Source: Capsicum annuum
Lineage: Eukaryota > Streptophyta > Magnoliopsida > Solanales > Solanaceae
NCBI RefSeq assembly: GCF_002878395.1
Contig: NC_061122.1
Coordinates: 81,935,455 to 81,999,454 of the forward strand
DNA length: 64,000 nt
Reading direction: 5' to 3'
A program made the position numbers and the translations under genes. A model generated the notes under the pieces. The model worked only from the letters and a program-made list of their open reading frames with translations. It made no database searches and was not told the DNA's origin. The number at the start of each line of letters is the position of its first letter. Position 1 is the stretch's first letter. This document shows, piece by piece, positions 23,644 to 35,600 of the stretch.

Positions 23644-23765
23644 GGTATGACTTTTGTTTTCCTCTTGTCACTTTAAAACTTTGTCAATTAATTCTGGTGT
23701 ATTCTTACTATTCTCATGCTAAGAGTGTCCTAACTCATCATTTAGGGATGAATGATCCTAACGAT

Positions 23766-23780
23766 GGGGGGAGGGGGTAA
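23766..23780 (+). other. Polypurine tract of element 3
   Basis: GGGGGGAGGGGGTAA-type run ending one base before the 3' LTR. It would prime plus-strand DNA synthesis. The coding end lies 120 bp upstream. Confidence 0.85.
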
Positions 23781-25744
23781 TGTGAGACTCCATAAAATGT
23801 TTGATCATTTTATTTTTGACCTTCCTATGTGTGTAATACCAATTTTGACTTTAATTGTGTTTAGAGGTGTTAGCAGGGTAATTTGGGAAAGTTTTGGAAT
23901 TTCAAAAGGGGTTTTGGGTCATTTTGGGACCCTGAGGTAGTGAGGGTCCTTGATATAGCCATATCATAGAGGTTACCTTCCGCAATATCGGCGTAGCATG
24001 GAGGATAACTTTTTCTATGAGGCCGTGACATGTTGAGGTACAAATTTCATCCAATTTTTTTCACTGAGAGGTGAGGGTAATTTGGTCCTTTTACTCCTTG
24101 TACAACCTTTAAACATAAAATAAGCCTCTTCCCTTTGGTTTTCAACAGCAACAACAACAAACCCAGTATATTCCCATAAAGTGGGGTCTGGGGAGGGTAG
24201 AGTGTACCATACCACTACCTCTAAAGAGGTAGAGAGGCTATTTCCGTTAGACCCCCAACTCAAAACCCAAGAAAGTTCAAGGGTTTCACTGTGCATTTAT
24301 CGTCCGGGGTCCAAACATCAAATTGACTTCAAATTCTTGTATGTTTTAGGCATGTTTCTCTTCCCTAAACTTTAATTTTACATTGTGGCATAAATTGAAT
24401 GGATTTTCATGTGATTAAATTGTGTGTTTTGAAATTGGATTAAGGGATTTTGGTAGTTAATGATTGAATTACTTCTCCTATGTTTTGAATTGATTATTCA
24501 TACTTTAAATTGATATCTTTGGGGTTGAATCGGTACATTATTTAAATGGTTAGAATGGGGGACATGGGTTTCCCCCAATTGGATGAATTTTGGTGTGGAA
24601 TTGAATTAACTTCAACCCACTTTGTGAATTTGATTTTAATTATGAAAAATTGCATGGTTTAACTTTCTTGTGAATTCAATGCATTGCATTAAAGGATAAA
24701 TGGATATAAAAATAAATTTGGATGGTCTTGGTGGCAATGGTTTGGATTTTAATGGAACTTGGGAGTCAATGTGGATTGGTTTGACATGTTTAATTTAGCT
24801 TGCAAGAGTATTGGTATGATGATACCAAGTGGTAAATGCCTTAATGAATGACTCCTGGGTTAATGGTTGGAATTATGTGTAAATTATTTTAATTTGGGCT
24901 TAATGGGGGTTGTGTAGCTCACCGTGAAGGTGTAATACCCAAAGGGAAGAACATTAGAAACCAGTTTTGCTGATGTTGGGGGCTATATGACTACATTCTT
25001 GATATATATATATATAGATATATTGGGATGACTATTACCTTGGTGGCTCTTGTTTTCCCTCGAATTTTCCTTATTTGTGCGACTAACACGCACTGGGCCC
25101 TTTCAGCAGGAGGAGCTAAACCCATATAGCCCATGGGTGCCTTTTGGATGGATCGAGATATACAGTCCTGGTTAATAATTTTAAAACTCTCATGCTCATG
25201 ACCATTACCCAATCCTGGCATCATAACTGCGTGTATGTGGTTTTTACTGATTTTGGACATGGCATTATTTTATCACTTTTCCTAAGTTACATGCCAGTAA
25301 TTATCCCACTGAACGCCCTAGGATTCTACATCATTCCATGATGTAGGGTCTGAATACCTTTCTATTACTCCTGTATAATGTTAGGTGGATTAGCATGTCT
25401 GATGAGTTGCTGTGAAGTAGTGATCTTCCATCCTTCGAAAGGCCTTATCATTTCATTATTATTTCCTTATTGACTCAGTACTTTTTGATTCTTTTTGGTC
25501 ATAGTCGGGGGCATATACCAACTTAGATGTTATTCTTGTTTAGAGACTTTTGTCGATAGATGTGGGTTGGTTGGTTATTGATAGTGTTTACTTGAGTTAT
25601 CTATTCATCTTTTTATTTGTATCTTGATTTGAATTCTTCTTTATTGTTATTATTCTGATCATGAGGTTAGGTTATAAGGGTGGTCTCTGGTCCATGGTGG
25701 GCTTGGGATACCCGTCACGACCAGGCTTGGGGTCGGGTCATGCA
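23781..25744 (+). repeat. 3' LTR of element 3
   Basis: 1964 bp from TGTGAGACTCC to TCATGCA, followed by AAGAG (25745-25749). It matches the 5' LTR apart from point differences, a shorter TA run and an RTE tail at 24143-24255 that replaces about 35 bp of LTR. Confidence 0.9.
24143..24255 (-). mobile_element. RTE LINE 3' tail, 113-bp stub
   Basis: CAACAGCAACAACAACAA, then CCCAGTATATTCCCAT, GTGGGGTCTGGGGAGGGTAG and AGAGAGGCTATTTCC. It is the same tail as at 14641-14760, on the minus strand, and lies within the 3' LTR of element 3. It is absent from the 5' LTR. Confidence 0.85.
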
Positions 25745-25902
25745 AAGAGTTAGGAAAGCATGAACCTAAAGCACGAAGGATAGGAGAGTATTTCCTAAAT
25801 GCTCTATAGCCTCCCTATTATAAGTGAGGTCTACTTCACACCCATAAAAAGGAGTCCACTAAATGTAGTTTTTGTAGACATCCTAAGAATCTTGAACCTA
25901 GT
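25745..25902 (-). other. Target duplication and leader of element 2
   Basis: AAGAG at 25745-25749 is the right copy of the element 3 duplication. The rest, read on the minus strand, runs from the primer site toward gag of element 2 (GGTGTGAAGTAGACCTCACT, GGGAGGCTATAGAGCATT) and is the untranslated leader. Confidence 0.75.
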
Positions 25903-25914
25903 GCTCTAATACCA
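25903..25914 (-). other. Primer-binding site of element 2
   Basis: The minus strand reads TGGTATTAGAGC, one transition from the initiator-Met type site. It fixes the 3' end of the 5' LTR at about 25915-25921. Confidence 0.82.
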
Positions 25915-26596
25915 AGTTTTCCACAACCAATGACTACCACCTAGTTGAGACACCATGCCTAAAACCTGAAGTGACTCCAAGCTAACCCTTGTCATAGAAT
26001 ACTATGCATAATGTAAAATATTTAAGCAAAAATTAAAATGAATCATACGATAAGTTCTCAAATGTGCCTGAATAATATAAAGGAACGTGTACCAAGCCTA
26101 AAGGATAAAAATAAAATGCATTCTAATGTCTGCAAACCTCTAATGCCTGAATATCATAATTTGTCGGGACAAGTCCCCTGACTAACCATAAAATAACATC
26201 TAAAAGTCGAATGGAAAAAAAATGACTAAATAGGTCCTTGAATGATAAACAATCACCACTATTGGAAGCTGAATTAATACCAACTAGCCATGAGTCTAAG
26301 CTTGATCACCAATATCTACATCATATGAAAAATGTAGGCAAATAGTATGCAATCAATACATCTAAATGTACTGATATGTAGGAGTAATATTAAATGACTG
26401 AAAATAAGTCTAACAAAGTAAGAACCAAACTTTTAGAGAAATTTAAATGTGAAATCATACTATCTGAGTATATAATGAAATTATATCGAAAGACTGTCAA
26501 AGTAAAGTAAAAACTTTATAAGTAAAAGTTTCTTGTAACTGAGATACATTATTTGAGCTAATGATGTCCAACGTTTAACCCAATTGGGAGGGTTAC
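25915..26596 (-). repeat. 5' LTR remnant of element 2
   Basis: Minus-strand LTR 3' portion. Bases 26455-26590 match 10340-10480 of the 3' LTR. It is cut at 26596 by a plus-strand LTR beginning TGTAATACCCCATAC. The remainder of this LTR is not found farther right. Confidence 0.72.
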
Positions 26597-28431
26597 TGTA
26601 ATACCCCATACTTTTGTTAGCTCAATTTAGCCCTAATGTGTCAAGGGTAAGATTTGAAAATGAATAACTCTTGATACAAATAGTATTTTCCAGATCTAGA
26701 CTCACCAGTGTGTAGATAATTGAATTAGCTTTCCAATGATACCAATTTTACCTCAATTTGATACTCGGTTAAGAAGTTATTACAATTTTAGTAAAAACAG
26801 TAGGGCACCACGATAAGCACCACGTCGCGGTGAAGGACAAATTCACAATTGTTCGATTCTAGTGAAGCAATGTGATTTTCCTGCATCACAGTGAAGCTCC
26901 AGTTCCTATTCATCCCATTCCAGTATCTCACCGCGATTTGGCCATCTCGCATCAAAATCATTAATTGGACAGGCACCACATCACGGGGGAGTGCAAAATG
27001 GAATTCGTCCTTTTCTAGTGTCGCAGTACGATTATGCCGCATTGCTCCAAAGGCCAAAATGACATTGTCCTTTTTCCAGTAAGCCACTGCGATGTCGACT
27101 CGTTACCGTGGGTGGTGAAGTTGGAATTTCTAGTTCTGAGTAAAATTTTAAAAGGTTAATTTAGTCTTTTTCCCAAGCCCCCAAATCGTAAATAGCAGAG
27201 GATTAAACCTATTCTAAGCCTATTATGCTCACTTTTCATCAACTTTCTCTCAAAGAAACCCTAGAACATCAAACTTCACGCCCAAGAAATCTAAATTTCA
27301 CCATTCTTTTTCCAAGATAGCTCCAAATTAAAGATTCTCAATCCAAGAACTTAAAGAATTTATCTTTAAGAGCACAAATAGGGATTTAAAATTTCCAGTT
27401 TCTTCATCTAATCATAAAATTAAGGTATGTGGGGTTTTGCAACAAGGATAATCCTTTCATCCTTGTGCCCAAAATTAGTTTTTGTCATGAGTTTTGAATT
27501 AAGGTTTATACCCATTATTGCTATTTGCAAGACTATGAGATTTTAAGTGAATTTGATGTTGAATAGCATGACTACTTTCGTATTTTCATGCGTATTGCAG
27601 AAATTTTCAGATTTTGAATTGAATAACCAATATTTACATTATCAAGCATGAACATTATGATGTTTTGACATGAATTTGAAGCATGGGTTATTAAGCCCTA
27701 GTTTGTATGATGATATTTGAAGAATGACTATGCTTTAAGAATCCCATGACTAGTTATTTTCAGATTTTAATAAAGATTTGATCTTTTGATCTAAGTTTTG
27801 ACATGGAATCCACTTACAGTTTCAGTTATAGTTTAAATTAATAGATATACAGTTGGTTTTCATTATAAATCATTTATACTAGTTTTAAAGTGGATTTTCA
27901 ACAGAATAAGCACAAAGATTAAAGGGAGTAGTACTTAGCACCGAGTTGGGTATGTTTACATGCCCCAAAACTACGAGCCAACGTAGGTACATATAAGATT
28001 ATTCCCATTTCTATATGGATGACAGTTACAGATGTGATCACATAGATTGGGTTATATTTCTTGTCAAGAGTATGAAACCTCTTCCCAACGTGAGGTTTTA
28101 CCATAAGGAAACTAGATGTTGAACACTATGATAGCTCACATAGTGTATGTCATTTAGAAAAAACTCTCTATAACTTACAGAAAAGAGTAAAGAATAACAA
28201 AAAAGCTTTTAGAAACTAAGAGTAAAGGTTAACAAATTTTATTCAGATATTGCTTTATATGAGACATTAATTACAGATGTCAGCTTTCAGATTTCAGATA
28301 TAAAAGTAAGTCCTTTCTACACTAAGACAACATGATTTAAAGATAGAATACAAGTACAGCTTTTAGAAACTAAATGTTATGACTCACTAGATCTATGCAA
28401 CATGTTTTTCTATTCATGATTATGTTTTTCT
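26597..28431 (+). repeat. Gypsy LTR (plus), 3'-truncated
   Basis: Starts TGTAATACCCCATAC. Interior marks include GGTATGTGGGGTTTTGCAAC (27424), the CACCGAGT...AACTACG block (27940-27980) and the TAGCTCACAT...TATGTC block (28132-28157), all shared with other LTRs here. It stops at 28431 without a GTTACA end or primer site, where an oppositely oriented LTR begins. No interior coding region of this element is present. Confidence 0.78.
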
Positions 28432-30796
28432 ACGAGTAGCCCCAACCTAACCCTTTAAGTCATTTTCATTCAGTTCAACACAAATCAATAGGGTTTTCAT
28501 AAATAACCCTTAAATATCAACAGAGTAATCATCATCCAAGAATAAAATAATATCAAAAAAATAACAAAATATGACTTATTAGTCAACTCCCTACATCTAT
28601 ACTAGTTTGACAAACCTCTAAGAAAATCAATAAAACTAGCGAGCCATTAAGACATGCCCCAACTGACTCATAATCAGTTATCAAATGTAAACGATTCCGT
28701 GAAACCAATATCAGACATCACATCCTCGGAATATGAGGACTCACCACAACAAAGGATATAGAACAGCGTGCCCAAAGAATCACTGTCGAACCTGGAACTG
28801 AGCATCTGAACCTACATTCCAAGAAAATGCAGCCCACATCTGAAGATGTGGTTCAGTACCATGGAAAGGAACTGAGTATATGGGGGTGTATGCAGTTGTA
28901 TAAACATCATCATTATAAATATTTATAAGAAATATGCAGGATGTATGAAAGACTCACATAGCCCGAAGAAAATCATCATAATCATGAGAGGATGAAAGAA
29001 GTACAATAACACATGTGAGTCATCATATAATTTGTCAATCACTTTCAGTTCATCAAGAATATCAATTCTCATAATGTAAATATCATTTAAATCTTTTGAA
29101 AGAATAACTTTCACAATTCCACTTTCAAATCACTTCACCATTCACCATAGACATAAGGAAACACACACACTGGGAGATCCTCTAACCGACATAAAGCATG
29201 TGAGCTACATGGAGTCCAACGTACAACCCACGTTAGGGAGAGCCGTCCTATCCTTGCCATCAGAGTAGGACTATCAATATCAAATCCACACAAACTAGTG
29301 ATCACTATATAAATCAGCCTCAGGCTCACTCCTATGGGGGCACATAGTTCTAGGGAAGTAAGGTCGCTTTATACCTCCCGCTCAGTGCTAAAGATTTCTC
29401 CTGGACTTAGCTCAGATCATTTTAAAGACAATCCATAACAAAACAATTTTAGTAATATATAAATATACATCGGGAGCCATCATGCTTCCCATTTATCAAA
29501 ATCAACCACGTTGTGGATTTCTTTCACACTCGAGTTCAAAACAACTCAATTAAGACCAAAAGGTCAAATCATTCAAAATAAATCAAATATTCAACATCAA
29601 CGTGCTTAAAACAAACACTTTCTAAAAAAAAACACAATTTCCAATGGGGATTCACAACCCAAATATCAAAATCATGATAAATATCATTAAAGATTCATGC
29701 TTTATATCTCCACATATGTAAATTCATCTTTCAAAATTATAAACATCAAGATTTAATAATAGTCATCATAAGATATGGGTTCATGCTTCAAATTTGTAAA
29801 AATCAAATAAAAATCATGCCTTTGTAAAGAAAATTACTTTTGAGCATAAGAACGTAAGAGAGTTCTTGTTGAAAAACCCCACATACCTTGAATGATGAAA
29901 TTTAGATCGATACTCATTTTTGAGATGTTAATCGTGTCTTTGAATGATGGTTCTTGGAGTTCTTGAACTAGGAACTTGGAATTTTTAATAAATTTGCAGA
30001 ATTAATGGTGAACTTTGGAGGTTCTTAAAGTTGGATGTAGGAGCTTAGGGTTTTCTTTTTGAGGGAATTTGATGAAATATAACATATAATGCTTCTAATA
30101 GGCTTTAATATAGGGTTTGGATGGATTTTAGGCGAGGGAAAATGACCAAAACGCCCCTAAAAATTAAATAATTCTTGAATCTGTCCTTTGGTAGACTGTT
30201 TTGATCGTCTGAAGTAGATCAACCATAACGTTTTACTCCGATATCCAAATTGGATGAAACCAATTTCATTAGAAAGAGTACTCTCATATCTTTCCATTGA
30301 TATATAGTATATCACCCATATCATTGTGTACAAGGAGTTATAATCATTTGAAGTTGACCCAAAAATTCACTTTTGATAGGCTGAAGTAGATCGACTATAA
30401 CTTTTTTCTCCGATAGACAAATTGGATGAAACCGATTTCATTGAAAAGAGGACTCGTATCGCTTTCTATTGATATATAGTAGATCACCCAGATAATTATG
30501 TATAACGAGTTATGATCATTTAAAGTTGGAGCAAAAATACGCCAGGCCTCAGTACTTTTTCCTACATGTTTAACTGTTCACTACTATTCACTGTTCGATC
30601 GGATTGTTCGTAACTCGTCGCTCAAGTGTCCATTTTGGATGGTCCACATATTTTTGGAAATCTTATTCGATACTCTACGCAATGGTAGGCCATAATCTAA
30701 GATATTCCACACGAAAAATTTATAATTCATTCTAGAAGATAGAACCCAACACGTTTACGCACAAAATTTCAATGAAAAATTTCCCGAGGTGTTACA
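28432..30796 (-). repeat. Family 1 LTR, inverted, lacking about 45 bp of its 3' end
   Basis: The reverse complement aligns with 2985-5340 along its length: the start TGTAACACCTCGG at 30796, the 172-bp tandem units, the AGCTCACATG block (29182-29206) and the end near GGTTAGGTTGGGGCTA. The last part of the LTR is absent at 28432. It has no primer site or interior attached. Confidence 0.88.
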
Positions 30797-32640
30797 GGGC
30801 TCTACAAAGTAATCATCACCACTATCATACTCAAAGTTATCATCACCGTATGTCGATATCTTAGACTCTGCCTCAGGTGTCTCATCACTTTCAATGCTAT
30901 CAATCTTTAACTCCTCAATAGTAGGTATAAGTAGATCATCAGTAGTGGCACCATAATTAGTGGTTATAGCTACACAATGACTTATATCTGGTGGAATCTG
31001 AACTTTTTACTCAAAATAGTAACAGGCTATTTAAATTTAATCATAGCAGACATTTTCCCAAATTGGTGCTCCAACTACTTGATAGTAGCGGCACGAGACT
31101 CCACCTTCTAGGTTAACCCTAAAATGTAAGCCTTAATCTCCGTAAGGATGTTCTCCTAATTTTCTTGACCCTTTACTAGTTTAGATAATATTTGTTTTAT
31201 TCTTGATTTCGTATCTCGTCTTCCAAGTGGAATGTACCTATCTTACTTCTCCTTGTAATCATCTCTCCATCTCTAATCACCTTCTCTGTCCTTACTGCGG
31301 TGTCTATATCTATCATCATAGTAGTTCCAACCTTGGTATCCTTTCCCTTGGACTCAAAAACCCTCCAACTGACAATTTTGATGCCTAGCCTCCTCTTTTA
31401 ATTTAAACTCATACGCTTTGAAAGCTACACCCTATGATCCTACTGTATGAACTTTCTCTCACAGTCACAAACTACTTTGCCAACAACCTAAGATCAGTTC
31501 TTAGTAGCATAGTATCTTGGGCTGCAAAATCATAAGCTACTCTCTAATCACCAGGTGATCCAATTGCATAAGTGCGAGAACCTCTCTCTACCTCCTAAGT
31601 TTGCCACGCTCGACTAGTTAGCGAGATCTTATCTATAATACTAAAAGATATCTAGTTTTGAAATCTCATAAAGCCTCCACCAGAGATAGAATTTTCCATA
31701 GATCGGGAACTGATGGTCAAGGCTCTATAGAAAAACTCCAATAAGTTTGTCCCTAAAATCCAATGGTTGGGCACCATACTCAATTTCTTCTTTAACTTGA
31801 ACCAAGCAACATGCATGGGCTTAGACAATAGCTACCTAAAATTATAAATCTCATCCTTAAGCTATAATATCCTAGATAGAGGAAAGAACCAGTTCAAAAA
31901 TTATCTGCGCAACTTATTCCATGTAGTTATAGATCCTATTCGAAGTTCCCCAAACCATAAAGATTCTTCTCTTGTAAGCGAGAAAGGGAACAACCTCAAT
32001 TTGAGCACCTCCTGATTAACTTATGGATATGTATATGAAGTGAAAACTCTAATAAAATTAGCTAGATACATGTTTGCATCATCTGCAGGCAAACTCACAA
32101 ACACACCCTTCATGTATAATAGCTGGATCATGGCACTCAATATATTAAACTTAATGTTTGGGTTAAAAATAGTGGAATAATGGCACTAGTATCTGTTGGC
32201 TTAACTACCCTAGATCATTTTCATCATCCTCATATGGTTTCAAGTACTGGTTTACTCAGATCACGTGGGCTCGGCTACCTCAAACTCTATTCTGATTTCC
32301 ATCGAGTGCTACTCGGTGGTCTGCTTTAGATTGATGCACAGCTAGCTCTGCCTCTTGATCTAAGAATCTTCCCTCCTCTGGTTAGCCGATTGTGCTAATA
32401 GCTCCTCCGTTTGTTGGTCAATAATAACCTAAACTCCTTAAAGAATAGGGAAGGCACATCATGACAAACTTTTCTAGGAAGATTGTCTCGCTTTGGCTCG
32501 ATCATCCTACTAGGTATTTGTAGGATCCTCTCTAGATTCAGATTTAGTGGGAGTAAGGGATCACCTCTAGACCATTTGCTAGGTATACACCATCATATAC
32601 CTAACTAAGGATGAAAATAAAAAGACTCAAAAACTACAAG
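30797..32640 (-). pseudogene. gag of an Athila/Tat-type gypsy element
   Basis: Minus strand. Broken but long agreement with the Retrotrans_gag domain: GVFVSLPADDANMYLANFIR (about 32090), QEVLKLRLFPFSLTREESLW (about 32000), FGELRIGSITTWNKL, FFPLSRIL and KDEIYNFR, then FKKKLSMVPNHW and LLEFFYRALTIS (about 31780-31720) and SGGGFMRFQN. Further pieces include KVESRAATIK and LEHQFGKMSAMIKFK (about 31100-31040). It lies downstream of a matching primer site at 32668-32686. The left end is cut at 30796 by the LTR. Confidence 0.82.
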
Positions 32641-32667
32641 AACTTCAATTTTTAGCTCAACACTATA

Positions 32668-32686
32668 TTTTCCAGCAACGGTCCCA
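32668..32686 (-). other. Primer-binding site of the Athila/Tat-type element
   Basis: The minus strand reads TGGGACCGTTGCTGGAAA, close to the TGGCGCCGTTGCCGGGGA-type site typical of Athila/Tat elements. The gag remnant lies downstream and the LTR upstream. Confidence 0.72.
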
Positions 32687-32689
32687 AAA

Positions 32690-35600
32690 TTTGGTAATGA
32701 CCAAGCTACACTCTTCACTTTAAAGATGATTATGGTCACTGTCAAATATAGTAATCCAACAATGGCTAGGGTTTGAAACAAGGGAATATATGGACTTTTG
32801 GATCTCAAATATTCTAATCAACGGGTAAAAATTGGAAAAGTAAATGGGGTGATTTGAATAGCAATATTGAACAAGGAGAAAATATCAACTTTGGTTGTAA
32901 TCAGTATTGGTGAACTCTAGGGTTGTGTTCCCCCCCAGATTCTCAACTTTGTAGGCTTATTGTGATGTGTTGAACCAACCTGATACTTTGTATGCATAAT
33001 CTGGTAAGTTATGTACCATCTACAGTCTTTTGGATGAGCAGATGGATTTTAACTTTTACCTTTTGAGTCTTTGGATGTCGCCTTACTAACCCTTATATTG
33101 ATCCCAGTTAACTACTACCTTTTGATTCTATAGTTAATAGATGATATCTAACCATCTTACTTAGATAATACCTAGTATAATGGATTGATAGTTAAACTTC
33201 AAATTACTGTTGTGATTATCTTTTCCTAGTCACTACTTCTCTTTTGGAGTAAGTAGCAATAATCTAGGTGGGATCTTAACATTTGTCCACCGCTAAAATA
33301 ACTATTAAAGTGAAGATAATACAATGCATGTATGGGTATCAGTTCAAAAAAACAATAGCACTTCCCCTACTTCCTCAATCCGTCGGGTTTCCACAACCTT
33401 AGCTTTGGGGTTTTAGCTACTCATGCTTGTGAAATAGTCAATAACATTCATGATTAAAAGTATAAATGAAATCACAATAATAAGAAGTAGAAAAACCCAA
33501 AACTTTAAATGAATTAATCAACTAAAAATCAATACAAGAGAATTCCAAGACAAAAGTGTAATGCCCCGAGACTAGCCCCTAGATATCACATGGTTCTTAG
33601 GACCACAAGTGATCCAAAGCTAACCCTTGTACTGATATAACACATGAACAATTGAATAAGACAAATAAGTATTAAAGAAATAATCAGAAGAAAAGTCTTT
33701 GGCTGAACATCTTTAAAACAAAACTAGTAAAACGATTATAACTCTGGTTATACAAACAAAACTAAAATCAAATACACCAACTCAACTAACTATCTATAAA
33801 GCCTCTACTAGTATTGACTATAGGTAGCTGGGACATGATCTCCAGCTATCCCAAATCAATATGACTGAATAAATAAAAAAAAGATGCTACTTGAACTATG
33901 ATTGACTCGAGCCCTCAAATCAAAAGGACTCATCACTTGCTGACTGGAAGCTACAAACTGTCTGATTATGATATGCGTGCTCTTGCACCTATATTATGAG
34001 ACAATGTAGAACATGTATATATATGAATCAGTGCTTTTGGAATGTACTAAGTATGTAGGGGTAAATACATAAGTAAAACAATAACTTAATATTCATAGAC
34101 TTTCAAATAATGCATGTTAAGTGTAAGTGACTCACCTTGAGCTTGAATAAAATTGAAAGCTGAAAATCATTAAAAAACATGAATAATAAAGTATACGAAA
34201 TAAACTTTGTAAGCTACACACTTAGTTTTAGTAGATTTACTTTACTCTTTATTTTGGGAGGTTATTCTAACCGACATAAATGATGTGAGCTATCATGGAG
34301 TCCAACGTCTCACACCCACGTTGGTAGAGCTATTCTACCCTTTCCATCAGAATATAACCTAGCTAGAGTAATCACTATACTAAACCCACTGTGGGAATTA
34401 AAACCTACTGTACCACGTAGTTTTGGAGAAGTAGGATGTGCTAAACCTACATCTCCCACTCGGTGCTAAATACTAATCCCATATTACCTATATGCTCATA
34501 CTGTAGGAAATCCACCTTAAAATAACATAAGGGATTATAATGAAAACTAGTTATACTTCTCTTTGCTTTAAATTGTAATCAGAATGGATAAATGTGGATT
34601 CCATCTAATAGTTGAGGATCAAAATATCAATTCTTGCTTTAAATCTTGATAATAGCTTATCAAAGAATACCTAAAAGCCTAATCTTCTTGAAATCATAAT
34701 ACTCAAACTTAGGGCTTAAACCCATGCTTTAAACTTATGTCAATTCATAAAAAAGCTTCATGCCCAACATAATTCTTGAAATATTCCAACAATAACAAGT
34801 CAAGATAGTGCAATCTTATCAAAATATAAATCTTGTAAGTTAAAAACATAAACATAATCACTTCTTGATCTACTCAAGGATTTAAATCTCATGATGATCA
34901 CATACTTCAACAAGATATAAACTTGGGTATAAACCCTACTTCAAAACAAGTAAATGAAATCTTAAAATCATACAATTTAGGCACAAGGGTGAAAGGATAC
35001 CCTTGTTCAAAACCCCATATACCTCATTAGTCTTAATTTGATATAGAAGATTGACTTTGAACTCTTTGAGATATTCTTGAAGGCTCATTCCTTGAAGTTC
35101 TTAGATAAAGAGCCTTAAATTCTTGATTATCTTAAAGAGTATGTGAAGGATTTTTGGAGTTCTTGGAATTAGGTTAGGTTTTCTTGGAGAGAAAATTGGT
35201 GGAGAATGGGTGTATAATGCTTAAACCTATGTTCAATATTATGTTTTACGACTTGGGGTGATGGTAAATGACCTAATTCCCCCTTGGAGGATAAAGTCAC
35301 AACTAGAATGCCTTTTGAGGGCTTGGTGTAATGAGATGACATGCTCACCACTATACATGGCGTGGTGCGGTGGAATCACGTTGAGCTACTGGAATCAAAA
35401 TCCAAACATGACCCAAACCTCATCCGATAATTCCAAAACTTTCCTGAGACATGATCCTTACACCCCTGAATATGAATCAACTCAAAAACGACCATCTCGG
35501 AGCCTAGAAGGTCAACTTAAAAATACTCAAAGTTAAGAAGTCAAAATAAGGCTAAGTCTTCGACACTTAGCTAAATTTTTAGGTTCTAAGTCTCTTATGC

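Larger units (their letters stand above)
16740..25744 (+). mobile_element. Complete gypsy chromovirus element 3 (9.0 kb)
   Basis: Two LTRs (16740-18674 and 23781-25744), a primer site, gag, protease, RT, RNase H, integrase, full-length chromodomain, polypurine tract and a perfect 5-bp duplication AAGAG. It lies inside the gag/leader region of the minus-strand element 2, so it inserted later. Every coding domain has stops or frame changes, and the two LTRs differ at many positions and by indels. Confidence 0.92.
10330..26596 (-). mobile_element. Gypsy element 2 (minus), split by an RTE fragment and by element 3
   Basis: Read on the minus strand, the order is 5' LTR remnant (26596-25915), primer site, leader (25902-25745), the 9.0-kb element 3, gag (16739-15346), an RTE fragment, then protease, RT, RNase H, integrase, chromodomain and 3' LTR (11874 to about 10330). 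The gag-side ends join cleanly across element 3 through its AAGAG target duplication. Both LTRs are truncated. Confidence 0.82.

Noticed and set aside
24143..24255. Independent SINE
   Set aside because: The same sequence at 14641-15345 is continuous with LINE coding wording, so it is an RTE 3' tail.
24015..24296. Open frame of 93 codons on the minus strand
   Set aside because: It spans LTR sequence and the inserted RTE tail, so it cannot be a real gene.
26788..27087. Ninety-nine-codon open frame on the minus strand
   Set aside because: It lies in the U3 part of a gypsy LTR; openness follows from repeated CpG-rich words, and no domain is recognisable.
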